Program-made: the position numbers and the translations under genes
Notes under the pieces: generated by a model
Seen by the model: the letters and a program-made list of their open reading frames with translations, nothing else
What the model was told of the DNA's origin: nothing
Database searches by the model: none
In this document: piece after piece, positions 46,181 to 56,158 of the stretch
How the letters are laid out: every line of letters starts with the position of its first letter
Position numbering within the stretch: the first letter of the stretch is position 1
Assembly (NCBI GenBank): GCA_027422505.1
Contig: JAPQWV010000017.1
Span: 11,967,501 to 12,031,500, forward strand
Reading direction: 5' to 3'
DNA from: Craterostigma plantagineum
Lineage: Eukaryota; Streptophyta; Magnoliopsida; Lamiales; Linderniaceae
Length of the DNA stretch: 64,000 nucleotides

Positions 46181-48185
46181 ATCTGTGGTCGACAGTAATT
46201 GTAATATGATTAGTACGGATTAAATCGTGAGAACATGGACATAAGTAAGTCGTGGATGAAACAATGAAAGCAGCCTCAAATTGTAAACGAAAACATCGAC
46301 ATTTTTTTTAAAACGAAATTTTTCAATACTTAGAAAATTTCTGAATTGAAGGTGTTTATGTGATATGCGAAAAGTTTGGTAAATGAGCTAGCCGAAGACA
46401 ATTTTCGCATGTAGTAGAATTTCGCATGGGAAAAAAAAAATTTCGCACGTTAAGAAATTTCGCAAGTTGTTCAAAATTTTCGCATGCAATGGGAAGATTC
46501 ACTGATTATACACATAGCCATGTCGAGAGAAAATTCACATTTAGAGTAACATTTCGCATGTATGAAAATTTTCGCAGGTTATGGACTTTTACAAGTTGTT
46601 CAATAATTTTCGCACGTAATGTTAATTTTCGCATATCAAGGAAATTTCGCATTCAGAGTAAGTTTTCGCATATAGCAAGGAAATTTCGCATTCAGAGGAA
46701 ATTTTCGCATGTAGTGGTAATGTTTCGCAGGTTATAATGTCTAGGCATGCCGAGAAAATTTTCGCAGATAGAGTAGGTTTTCGCATGTATTGGAAAATTT
46801 TCGCAAGTTATAGCACATAGACATGTCGTGAGAATTTTCGCATTTAGTGTAATTTTTTCGCATGTAATCCAAAAATTTCGCGGTGAAAAATTGTTCTAAA
46901 AACGGTATTAAATTTTCGCAGGTAGACAGAGTTTTCAAGTTAGCAAAAATTTCGCAAGTTTTGAATTTTCTCAAGTGATATGGAAGTTTCGCAGAGTGAT
47001 GGAACTTTGAAGAAAATCTGCTTAAGTGATAAAAATTCTGGGGTTGAAATTTTGGGTCACTGTAGTTGCGAAATAGTGAAGATGCGAAAATATGTAATAT
47101 GAAGTGATGTGTATGAGAATTTCGCGGGGCTTCACATGCTGTAGCAGCGAAGTTTTAACACACGGAAATTCTCGGATGAAAATTTTCGCAGGACCTTAGT
47201 CACTGTAGCAGCGAAAAATTTTAACGCTAGAGATTTCTCGGATAAAATTTCGCGGGACCTCACTCACTGTAGCGCAAGAAATTTCTCGGAAAAAAAAAAT
47301 TTAGCGGGGCCTTGCTCACTGTAGCAGCGAAATCTACCGTTTAAAGCATTTTCTGAAAATTTTCTCGGTGAAGAACACTGTGCGAAAACGTGCGAAACGA
47401 CGCAATGATTTTTTGTCTTAGACCTACTCAAAATCTTAACCAAAATGCAATAATCTGGACTCAATCGACTCGAAATTGGACAGGCAATGCATATTTGGGG
47501 GTTTTAAACACCAAAAACCTAACATGCGTCCTATTTAAAGCCGAGAAAAATTAATTTTAACCTAACAGATTTAACAAAACGGGGCAAAAACAAGATAAAA
47601 CGAACGGAAATTGGTTTATTTGAGGTGTATTAATACCAAAAAGCTGATTTGCGACAATGGAGTTAGCAGGAAACAGATTTTGTATGCAGATTTGACGACG
47701 ACGACGATGCGAGGAGTTGAGAAATTTTTGAAAAGGGTTGCGAAATTTTTGAATTTTTTTTTTCGGGAATTTTTAGGATTGTGAAAAACGTTAAGGGTTT
47801 TGGGGTTTTAGGGGTTTTGTGACTGTTCATGCGAAATTTTGAGTTAATGGGCCGAAATTCGTGGGCTTGGTCAAAATTGGATCCAGATCTGATTTTTGCG
47901 GACTTGGTCAAAATTGGGTCCAATTGGAGTTCAATTGGTCCAATTTTGACCCTGTTTGACCAAACTTTAAAATTTCAACCCCCCCTTTTTTTTTTTAAAA
48001 AAAATGGAAAAATCAGAAGCTCCCCTTTAATCGAAAACTCCCCTTTTTAAATAATGGAAAAATCAGAAGCTCCCCCTTAATCGAAAACTCCCCCTCAAAA
48101 GACATAATTTAGAAGACACATAGAGAATGAAGTAAAGTGAGAGGACATATGTACACTTTATCAAAGTTCATGTAGGGTCGATTGA
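46181..48185 (-). other. Element A post-pol spacer: TTTTCGCA array and duplicated PPT block
   Basis: 2 kb without a credible gene. 46290-47340 is saturated with TTTCGCA/TTTTCGCATGTA variants, spaced roughly 15-40 bp, on the plus strand. 47340-48000 is AT-rich and unassigned. At 48003-48046 and 48053-48096 a 44-bp block is repeated at a 50-bp period; each copy has two PPT-like runs (minus strand AGGGGAG or AGGGGGAG). Repeated PPTs downstream of pol are a described Sirevirus trait. Confidence 0.6.
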
Positions 48186-48815
48186 TCACAGCTGAATATT
48201 CAACATGCCCAACATAGTTACAAGGTGTTGGAATCGTTTGACATCCAACGGTTTTGTAAAAATGTCGGCTAGTTGATCTTCGGTAGTGACGTAGTGTAAT
48301 TCAATCGTCCCTTGTTCAACATGTTCTTTGATGAAGTGGTGACGAATATCTATGTGTTTTGTTCTTGAGTGATGTACCGGATTACTGGTCATCGCAATGG
48401 CACTTTTTGAGTCACAATAAATGGGAATTTTATCAACATGAAAATTAAAATCTCGTAGTTGGGTTCTCATCCACAAAAGCTGTGAACAACTAGCGGCGGC
48501 GACATATTCTGCCTCCGTCGACGAAGTTGAGACACAGTTTTGTTTTCGAGACGACCAACTCACGAGTTTACCGCCCAAGAAGTGTGCAGCTCCAAAGGTG
48601 CTTTTTCTATCCATCTTGCATCCTGCGTAATCCGAGTCAGAGAATCCAACCAGTTTGAAGTCCGATCGAGTGGGGTACCACAAACCCAGATTGGGTGTTC
48701 CTTTGAGATAGCGGAGAATCCTTTTGACAGCAGTGAGATGGGATTCCTTAGGTGTAGCCTGGAAACGAGCACATATTCCTGTCGAGAGAACCTTCATTGA
48801 GCAGTCCCTAGGCAT
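48186..48815 (-). CDS. Element A RNase H (with RT tail)
   Basis: 209 codons. It opens in an aberrant few residues, then ICARFQATPKESHLTAVKRI (the connection between RT and RNase H), GFSDSDYAGC (catalytic Asp), KSTFGAAHFLGGKLVSWSSR, STEAEYVAAASCSQLLWM (catalytic Glu), IYCDSKSAIAMTSNPVHHSR (catalytic Asp) and THIDIRHHF-like KHIDIRHHFIKEHVEQG, ending QLADIFTKPLDVKRFQHL. The domain looks full length and uninterrupted. RNase H removes the RNA strand during reverse transcription; without RT upstream it has no partner in this copy. The frame differs from the protease piece next to it. Confidence 0.85.
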   Translation of the reverse strand: MPRDCSMKVLSTGICARFQATPKESHLTAVKRILRYLKGTPNLGLWYPTRSDFKLVGFSDSDYAGCKMDRKSTFGAAHFLGGKLVSWSSRKQNCVSTSSTEAEYVAAASCSQLLWMRTQLRDFNFHVDKIPIYCDSKSAIAMTSNPVHHSRTKHIDIRHHFIKEHVEQGTIELHYVTTEDQLADIFTKPLDVKRFQHLVTMLGMLNIQL

Positions 48816-49098
48816 CTATAATGCTGCAGATGTCAGATTCGAAGAGAACCTTGTATCCTTTGTCGCAGAAACGACCAATGCTGAAGAGATTGTAGCTCAA
48901 ACCCTCAACGTAAGAGATGCCCTTGATCGTCAGTTTGTCATGGACGAGATCACCAGTTCCGAGAATTGGCTCCATTTGACTGTTTCCGAAGGAGACCCTT
49001 CCGAGATAGCGCTCGGAGAAGTTGCTCAGCAGCTCCTTGTTCCCCGTCATGTGTGTGGAGCAACCCGAGTCTAGATACCACACATGACAGACCTGCAA
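48808..49098 (-). CDS. Element A protease fragment
   Basis: 96 codons with the retroviral-type aspartic protease site VWYLDSGCSTHMTGN intact (DSG), LGRVSFGNSQMEPILGTGDL and the following GISYVEGLSYNLFSIGRFCD block. It normally matures Gag-Pol. The frame closes at SIIDA, and the next recognisable sequence is the RT/RNase H border at about 48800, so the pre-integrase, integrase and nearly all of RT are deleted (about 2.5 kb expected). The deletion point lies at about 48800-48835. Confidence 0.8.
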   Translation of the reverse strand: MQVCHVWYLDSGCSTHMTGNKELLSNFSERYLGRVSFGNSQMEPILGTGDLVHDKLTIKGISYVEGLSYNLFSIGRFCDKGYKVLFESDICSIIDA

Positions 49099-49208
49099 TC
49101 ATTAGCAAATGTTGGGTCCCCGTTTACTGACGGGGCATTCTTGTGATACAAGTAAAATTTTCATGCGCTTAATGGGAAATGTGGATTCTAAATCAGATTG
49201 TGTTGATT

Positions 49209-52040
49209 CTAATTTAGGTTTCCCTTTGTCGTTTGTTTGATTAGGCGGGATTGTGGTTTTCCTAACCCATATTTTCCTAATTCGTGCTTGCATGTTTGGC
49301 GCCGTATACATGAATTGACGTGGGTAACGTTGTTGTTGTTTCGTGCTTCGGTTTTGGTCGCCTTTGGCTTGCGAGTAGTAGGTGAGTTTGCGTTTGACGA
49401 CGAGAGACGTTTTCGCTTGACCTTAGGTTTTGGCGAGATGGGAGAATTCCAAGACGTCGTAGAGAAGGTTCGCTTGCGAGGTCGGAGTGTTGCGTGTTCA
49501 TGTGTTTCATATTCATGAAATCGTGGGAGAACAAAATCATTGCAACAGCACATAGACATAAGTTTGGTAAAAGAAAGATAAGTTTTGGCAACATAATTGT
49601 CTATGACCTTAGGATATTGGGATTCAGTACATAGAGAGGAAGGACGAATATAGGATGGTTTTTTCTTCTTGTCATCGAAGAGTGGATTCGCCTTTGTCTG
49701 ATACGTACTGCCCTCCAGAGACGTCGAACTCACATTCCCTGTATCCATAAGAATACTAGAGTTAGTGTTAGAACATATGTCAGCTTCAGGAGTCATTTTC
49801 GCCGTCCTCTTACATTTACATGTTTGAGAATCGGGTACTTGACTCGATGTGGAGGGATAGTTCGTATTGGGAAATTTTTCTAGTGTGTATATTTTGCTAA
49901 GTAGCTCATCTCGCTCTTTTGCAAAGGCCTTCCTTTCAACTTCTAGTTGTCGTTCTAGTTCTGCTATGAGTAGTAGTTTCTTTGGGATGTAAGTGCGAGA
50001 GAGCACATCTTGAAAAGCAACTTCCTGTTCTTTGTTTGGGAGTAAGGTTTCGACATCCTCCGAGAGTGAGGATACCTTAGTCTTATCTCTATTGTTCAAC
50101 TCTGTGTAGTCATACGCGATTTCTGCCCAATGAATGTTCTGTTCTCTTGTTTCTTCTGAGATGGCAGCGGAGGATGATCTCACAAATGGCTTAAGCTGCG
50201 GGGGAGCACCATTTCCTGTTTGCAAGAATGCAGTGTTGCACATGTTGTATCTTTTAACTGTTAGCGGTGTTGGATTGCAATTGCTAGACCGTCCGATCCC
50301 CCCCCGTGCGTTGTAGAATTCTGTTTCCACTGGTTGGTTCAATAGGCATAAAATGCGTGAGTTTTCGTTTCTAAGGTGAAGTTGCTCTTCAAGTTCTTTC
50401 ACCTTGCGGTATAGCCTAACTCTTTCCTTCGTAAGCAGTTCATATTGGGAGGCCGTCAGGAGGCGAGAAGTTTCACATGAACTAATGGCTAGTGTAGTTT
50501 CCTTAACCTTAGTCTCACTTTGTTTGTTCTTGCTTTGCAGACGTTTGACTAAAGCTTCAGAGGCCATTAGACGTTCGTTTGCACAGGCAAGTTCTTCTAC
50601 TTTTAGACTAAGTAAGGCATAGTTGTTTTCAAATTTTAGCTTAAGTTCATCATAATCCCTAGCGTCTACGGTGGGTTTCTTAATGGCGTGTCGGTGAGTA
50701 AACACATCATCGAGGTGTGAGATTCGTACCTCAGACTCAGCGTTGGTAGGAGTATTAGCTGTGTTTTCACCGGTGTGATCCATCTCCTCGTCCTCGTCAT
50801 GTTCGACCAGCCTTGCCATGCAGCAATCTTCATCCTTAGGCTCCTCGTCTTCTGAAGTGTCATTCACCCATTCAGCCTCCTCGGTGAGTAGAGCTTTCCC
50901 ACTTTCCACCTTGCGGGTCATTCTGGCCTTACGGTCGTAGTAGCCGGAGTCCTTCACGCGTGGGGCCTGGCATTCTTTGGCAAAGTGGCCTATCTTTCCA
51001 CACCGAAAGCACTTCACAGACTTTTGAGGTGTGGAGTCCTCTTCTTTCTTTGTTGGCTTGGCTTCCTCTGTGGGAGTGGTCTTTTTGGTGCCGCTATAGG
51101 TTCTTTGGCGATTGGAAGAGGATGAGGATTTTTTCCCGATCTTCTTTGAGACCAACTTAGTGAGCATTGCCAGTTGCTTGCGTATATCACGAACATCTTC
51201 GTCTGATTCTGTATCAGCTTCGGATCCTCAAGAAGTGTCAGATACAACAGCTGGTAGCTTTCCTTTGTTCTGTTTGGTCTTAGTGGTGGAAGATCGATCA
51301 TTGGTTTTGTTCGAGAGGAGGGCCAGTGGGTCGACTCGAGTGTTGGTGGACTGAGGTTTCACGTATGGAGCATAGGCAGACAGACTGTCGTAAAGAGCAT
51401 GGATGGAAGTGTTGGAGAGGTCCTTACTCTGCATCATCATCACGATTGCATTGCCCCACTGTGGTTTGAGGCTTCCAAGAAAGCGGTTGTTGATATCGAA
51501 TTTGTCCCTCGAGATCCTGGCTTTCTTGAGTTCATTGATGACCTTCAGGTATCTGAGGTACGTGTCACGCAGCTCCTCTCCTTCGTAGGCTTGGAAGTGT
51601 TCATACTGTGAGAGACAGGCTGATTTCCTCCCTTGAGCACTTTCAGTTGTGCCTGCCATGATTTCTACGAGTTCATCCCATATTTCTTTAGCAGTTGTGC
51701 AGCACTCGATGTGAGCATAGACTTCGTTGCCCATAGCCTGGAAGAGGTATCCTTTGGCAGTCTCGTCGGCCTGTACGCGAGCCAGTTCATCCTCATTGAT
51801 GGGACCTCTTGGAGTGCGGCGTTCATCCATGGGAGGGTTTGCGTTTGGCTGTGCAGGGATGATTGTCCAGAACTGTGCTGGGCCGTTGAATATGGAGTCC
51901 AGAAGGTATTGAGAGAGTGGTGCGCCTTTGTTCCTGATGAACGTGAGGAACCGGTTTGTCCATATGCTGTAGTCGCCTTGTCGCAGCATCGGAGGCCTGG
52001 TGTCGGAGCCCACTGTGGAGATGTCATTCGTGGTAGACAT
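49209..52040 (-). pseudogene. Element A gag, long Sirevirus-type, one in-frame stop
   Basis: One frame from ATG 52040 to stop 49209 (about 943 codons), interrupted only by TGA at 51228-51230 after VVSDTS. Residues 1-270 are a Copia capsid of the UBN2 type (DYSIWTNRFLTFI, AKGYLFQAMGNEVY, LSQYEHFQAYEGEELRDTYL). After the stop comes a Ser/Lys-rich segment and one CCHC knuckle CFRCGKIGHFAKEC (about residues 344-357), then a long region with heptad-like Leu/Glu/Lys content (LKVEELACANERLMASEALV, RKVKELEEQLHL) and the WAEIAYDYTELNNRDKT block shared with the gag of element B. The length and coiled-coil content fit Sirevirus Gags, some of which bind LC8-type dynein light chains; an SQT motif (PDSQTCKC) is present, but binding is untested. 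Confidence 0.8.
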
Positions 52041-53566
52041 GGTTGGTGCAGTCGAATCGTCCGTGGTTTTGATCTTGTATAGATAAGAGAGTTAGTAACG
52101 AACGATAAGAGAAATACGAGTTGAATGAGTAGAGTTTTGAGAATAAAACTGTTTAAAGAATTTCCTAGAACTAAGTGAGCGTGTGTGATGGTCGATAATG
52201 TGTGGAAGAGAAATAAATCTTGAAATTAGGAGAAGTTCTAGGAATTTAAATCGAGACTTGAGGAGCAAAAACAAATTTTATGTCAAATGTGGTCTAGGGT
52301 GTTAGGACTGAAGTGTTGGGATCAAATCTTAAATAAGTTTGAGAAAAGTTTAACCCAAGGAGATTTTAACACGAGAAAAAGTCTTAACACGTCAAAAAAA
52401 ATTCGCAGTTCGAAATTTTCTCGGATTCTAAAATTTCGCATGTGAGAATGATTCTCAGTTGAGAGTTTTAAAGCTTCACAAGAGAATTTCGCACGTTAAA
52501 AAAAAATTCGCATCGAGAGTTGACGTGTGGTCTTAGAAAATTTTCTCGGATTTGAAAGAGGTGTGGTATTGAAAAAAAAACTTTCTCAAATTAGATAAAT
52601 TTTCTCGGCTTTGAAAACTTTCTCGGATGTAAAAATTTTCGCAAAGTTCAAAATTTTCTCGGTCTTGAAAGAAAAATTTCACAGCTCAGAAAGATTCGCG
52701 GAATCAGCTTTCAAGGGTATAAAGTTTCTCGGATTTTAAAGAGTACGAAGTTGAGAAAAATTGGGTCTAAGTGAAATTTTCGCGGTTTAAAAATTCTCGG
52801 CTGAAAATTTCTCGACCTGCGAAAATTTCTCAGATTTTTGGAAAGTTTCGCGGCTTAGAAAAATTCTTGAATAGTCTTTCTCGCATATAAAGTTTCTCGG
52901 ATTTTAAGCATAGGCCGTTGCGAAAAATGCAGTGAACGTAAAATTTTCGCGGTTTTGAAAATTCTCGGATTTGAGCATAGGCCGTTGCGAAAAATGCAGT
53001 GAAAGTGAATTTTTGCGGTTTAAAAATTCTCGGATTTAAATTCGCGGATATGAAACTTTCGCGGATTTGAACGATTCAGAAAGTTTCGCGGATTTGAACG
53101 ATTCAGAAAGTTTCGCGGGCAAGAACACCGAAGTACTGTTCCATTGCTTGTCGCGAATCTTTCCCAGAAAACCGTCCGTTTTCACTCAAATCTCAACCAA
53201 AATCGCTCAAACTTGATCCTAACCTTCAGAAATTCTTCCCTAAACACATAATCGACCGATTTGTGAGCTAAAAACACCAAAAAATAGGTCAAATCGACCA
53301 AAAACAGAGAATGGCCGAGATGTCCTTTTCTGAAAAGTTTTTGCTTCAATCTTGCTCAAAACTCGTTAAAACTGATCCAAAAGTGTTCTAAAAACATTTT
53401 AGGCATATACTCGATCTGGGGGAAGGTTTTAAACACAAAAACGAAGCATCAAAACCCCAAAACAAGCTCGAAATGCCGAAAATAATTTTTTTGCCCAAAA
53501 ACACCTTTGATCTTTCTTGGAATCGAACGAAACTGGATTCAAATCAATGCAGATCGATCCACGTTT
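52041..53566 (-). other. Element A leader with TTTCTCGGA/TTTCGCGG array
   Basis: Untranslated leader between PBS and gag. 52380-53130 is dense in TTTCTCGGATTT, AAATTTTCGC and TTTCGCGGATTTGAA variants, including a near-exact local duplication (gcataggccgttgcgaaaaa at about 52909 and 52975). 52041-52380 and 53130-53566 show nothing recognised. Confidence 0.6.
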
Positions 53567-53578
53567 GCTCTGATACCA
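53567..53578 (-). other. Primer-binding site of element A
   Basis: TGGTATCAGAGC on the minus strand, 2 bp from the 5' LTR: complementary to the 3' end of initiator tRNA-Met. Confidence 0.9.
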
Positions 53579-53580
53579 CT

Positions 53581-53875
53581 TGTTGGTCCCGAATGCACCA
53601 AACAAGGAATCAAAGAGGCTTTAATGGAATGAAAAGGGAGTATTCTCACCTTTGAGTGTGTGTAGTGTGTGAAAAATTTGGATAAGCCTTTGATCTTTGA
53701 TTACTTTCAAAAGTGAGTTGGTAACACCTTATATACCACATTAACCCTAGGTATATTAAGGCCCAATCACTAAATATTAATTAATTACAATCTTGTCTAA
53801 AGCCCAAGCTAAAGATAATTACAAAATTAATCCCAAGACTTAAACTATTGACACAATCAATTAATTATCCTAACA
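53581..53875 (-). repeat. 5' LTR of element A
   Basis: Reads TGTTAGGATAATTAATTG from 53875 on the minus strand and ends GGGACCAACA at 53581. Colinear with 42107-42404, with about 10% differences including small indels. Confidence 0.85.
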
Positions 53876-54486
53876 TAGGCTTTAAAGAGCAGGTAGAAGC
53901 AATTATTTTGAGAGTGGAAACAGCTCTTTTATTTCTACGAGTGTCTTTTATTTTTACAGGAGGAGATAAATTTTTATTAGCAGTCAAATCTACGAGCTCC
54001 TTCTCTATTTTTAGACTAGACACAGTCGCCTTCGACTCTAGTGCTGGCTCTACGCTACCTGTAGACGTGAGCAAAGCATGATTAGAGTTAGAATTTTTTT
54101 GATTATTTTTAATATTTTGATATTTTGAAAGCGCTTTTTCTTTCTTCACGCTTTTCAGAATGATATTTTCAGCTGTAGGAGATGCGTGAGAAATGGCTTT
54201 TGAGATAGAGGTAGTTTTGAGATTTTCCATCTCTTTTCGGAATTTTTTCTTTTCCGCTTCAAAATCCTTTCTTTCTTTTACTAAGTTGACTCTTAACTCC
54301 TCTATTTTCTTAACTATGGGAGGGTTGTAGAGATAATATTCAGAATGATGAGTTTGAACTTCCTCAATTTTCGAATGATCTTCAAGTAAATCGACTCGGC
54401 TCCAGCCCTTGGGAGGTACCCAAGTTTTGTCGCGTTGATTCAGTTCGATGTAAGAAAAGGGAATCTCAGCCTTAATATTGGCTTGT
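53876..54486 (-). pseudogene. Element B gag fragment, C-terminal coiled-coil region
   Basis: Minus strand, open through the insertion point: AEIPFSYIELNQRDKTWVPP, DHSKIEEVQTHHSEYYLYNP, KKIEELRVNLVKERKDFEAE and KKKFRKEMENLKTTSIS. The first block matches AEIAYDYTELNNRDKT in the gag of element A, so this is the equivalent part of another Sirevirus-like gag, placed to the right of A as expected for element B. It is interrupted at 54486 by the gypsy element and continues at 62485. It ends against the LTR of A at 53875; zinc knuckle and pol are missing. Confidence 0.7.
54482..54486. repeat. Left target-site duplication of the gypsy element
   Basis: CTTGT, identical to 62485-62489. Confidence 0.95.
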
Positions 54487-56124
54487 TGTAACGACCCGAC
54501 TTCCTAAATACGTATTTTGGCGGATTTATGCAACGTAAGCAGCGGAAAGCCCATTTAATTAAAACTTTTTAAAACGTATGAATAGAAATATACACGAGTT
54601 CAATATTGTTCTCACGAGGTCCACATTTATTCATTGGGCCGAAGCCCAAAAATGTAAACACATGAAACATAATTTAAATCACTCCACAGGTCGCGTCACA
54701 TGTACTGCTCCGCCCTCAAAAGTCCGTGGAGTCACCGCCATCAGCCGCCTTACCTACACACGTAAACCCTGAGCTTTTGCCCAGTAGATGAAAATATGCA
54801 TGAATGCAAATGCTCTCACATCCCAAACCTGACACCTCACCAATGCACTCTCGACAACTTTCGAGCATACGCTCGTTCCTACAACAACTCTCAACTCCTA
54901 AAACAGGGCCGTAGGCTAGACTCGGAATCCACGCATAAATGACATATAATACCATGATAGTATGGCCCCATCTCGGTCTCAACCGTAACTATAACAATGA
55001 CATGTGGTAACGGCCCCATCTCGGTCTCAACCGCACCTAAAATACTAACAAGCGGCCCCAATCGACTTTAAAAATATTTATTTAACTCCACGGAAATTTT
55101 GAAAATTACATAGAGGCCCGTAGTCGAGATTTAATTGTTTATTTGACACCATATCTTTCGAAAAATACACAATCACACCAATCGATAGAATATTTATTTT
55201 AGATTCTTAAATTTTAAAGAAACCCTAGAAAACCCTAATTTGCACTAATACTCAAATTCTCCAAATCTAATTAAATCCACCCTTAAAATTTCTATTCTAC
55301 TTTTCTAACCCTAATATATTTTATCTCCCTAAACCTCTCAATTTTGTAGAGATGGCCGAAATCACACGTAAATCATATATCAAAAAGATCATACAAATAA
55401 ATTATTAGCATATAAACGTGAACAATTCAAAAAATCATGTATCACGTAAAAATTCACAACTCCTATTTTGTTTACGTATGTAGTTGATCTTCACCTACCT
55501 TAATCCGTAAAGAGCTACGTAACGGGTTGTGTCGTGTGATCCCGACCCGAGAGCTTCGATCCCGTGCTTTCGGAGAGTTTTCTTCTCCTCCTCCTTTTCC
55601 TTTCCTTCCTTTTCTCTTCTTCTTCTTCTTCTCTCCCTCTCTCTCTCTCTCTCGGCCTCTTCCCCTTCTTTCTTCCCTTTCTTTTTTTTTTCTTTCTTTC
55701 TCTTTCTTCTCTTCTTTCTCTCGGCCACCCTCCCCTTCTCTTTTCAACTCTCTCTTATTTATTTATTTTGCTCCATGTGTATTAGTTGTTGTAGAGTACT
55801 TGTTTATTTCAAAGAGACCCTACCTCACATGCATGGAGGAAATATTGAACATGCCATGTGGGTTCTTAGTCATCATGAAAGAATCTTTCTACCCACCTCA
55901 ATTATTTTCGTTCCCTCCCTCTTTTTATTTTTACTTTTTTATTTTTTTTATTTTTTTTTATAGATTTGGGCTTTAATTTCTCATTTTCATCCCATTTAAA
56001 AATTTGGGCCGAATTGTAAATTCTTGGCCCAATTCAAAAAGAAATTTGATCTTGTTCGAAGATAAAGTTTGTAATTTCGAAAATTATTGAAATAATCCCG
56101 TATTAAATTTTTACGGGTATTACA
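54487..56124 (-). repeat. 3' LTR of the gypsy element
   Basis: Plus-strand boundaries TGTAACGACC...GGGTATTACA; lies after the PPT in coding sense. It contains a long pyrimidine tract (about 55580-55735, CTT/TC-rich) that yields spurious Lys/Arg/Glu or Ser/Phe/Leu open frames. Confidence 0.95.
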
Positions 56125-56135
56125 TCCTTCCCCCC
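56125..56135 (-). other. Polypurine tract of the gypsy element
   Basis: GGGGGGAAGGA on the minus strand, directly before the 3' LTR, downstream of the ggacgaaattcttgtaa leader typical of this lineage. Confidence 0.9.
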
Positions 56136-56158
56136 TTACAAGAATTTCGTCCCCGAAA

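Larger units (their letters stand above)
42107..53875 (-). mobile_element. Sirevirus-like Copia element A (11.8 kb), pol internally deleted
   Basis: Minus-strand element with LTRs at 42107-42404 and 53581-53875, tRNA-Met PBS (53567-53578) and PPT (42405-42417). Order from the 5' end: LTR, PBS, motif-rich leader, long gag, protease, RNase H, spacer, extra ORF, PPT, LTR. Most of integrase and RT is missing between protease and RNase H. LTRs are about 90% alike by eye, so it is old. The LTR is short (about 295 bp) for a Sirevirus. Flanking 5-mers AACGT (42102-42106) and TAGGC (53876-53880) do not match, so no target duplication is preserved. It lies inside element B. Confidence 0.85.

Noticed and set aside
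53567..53578. tRNA gene fragment
   Set aside because: Only the 12-nt primer-binding complement of tRNA-Met is present; no cloverleaf sequence.
42102..53880. Target-site duplication for element A
   Set aside because: The flanking 5-mers AACGT and TAGGC do not match.
55472..55976. Lys/Arg/Glu-rich and Ser/Phe/Leu-rich open frames
   Set aside because: Read-through of a pyrimidine tract in the gypsy LTR, repeated in the other LTR at 61842-62379.
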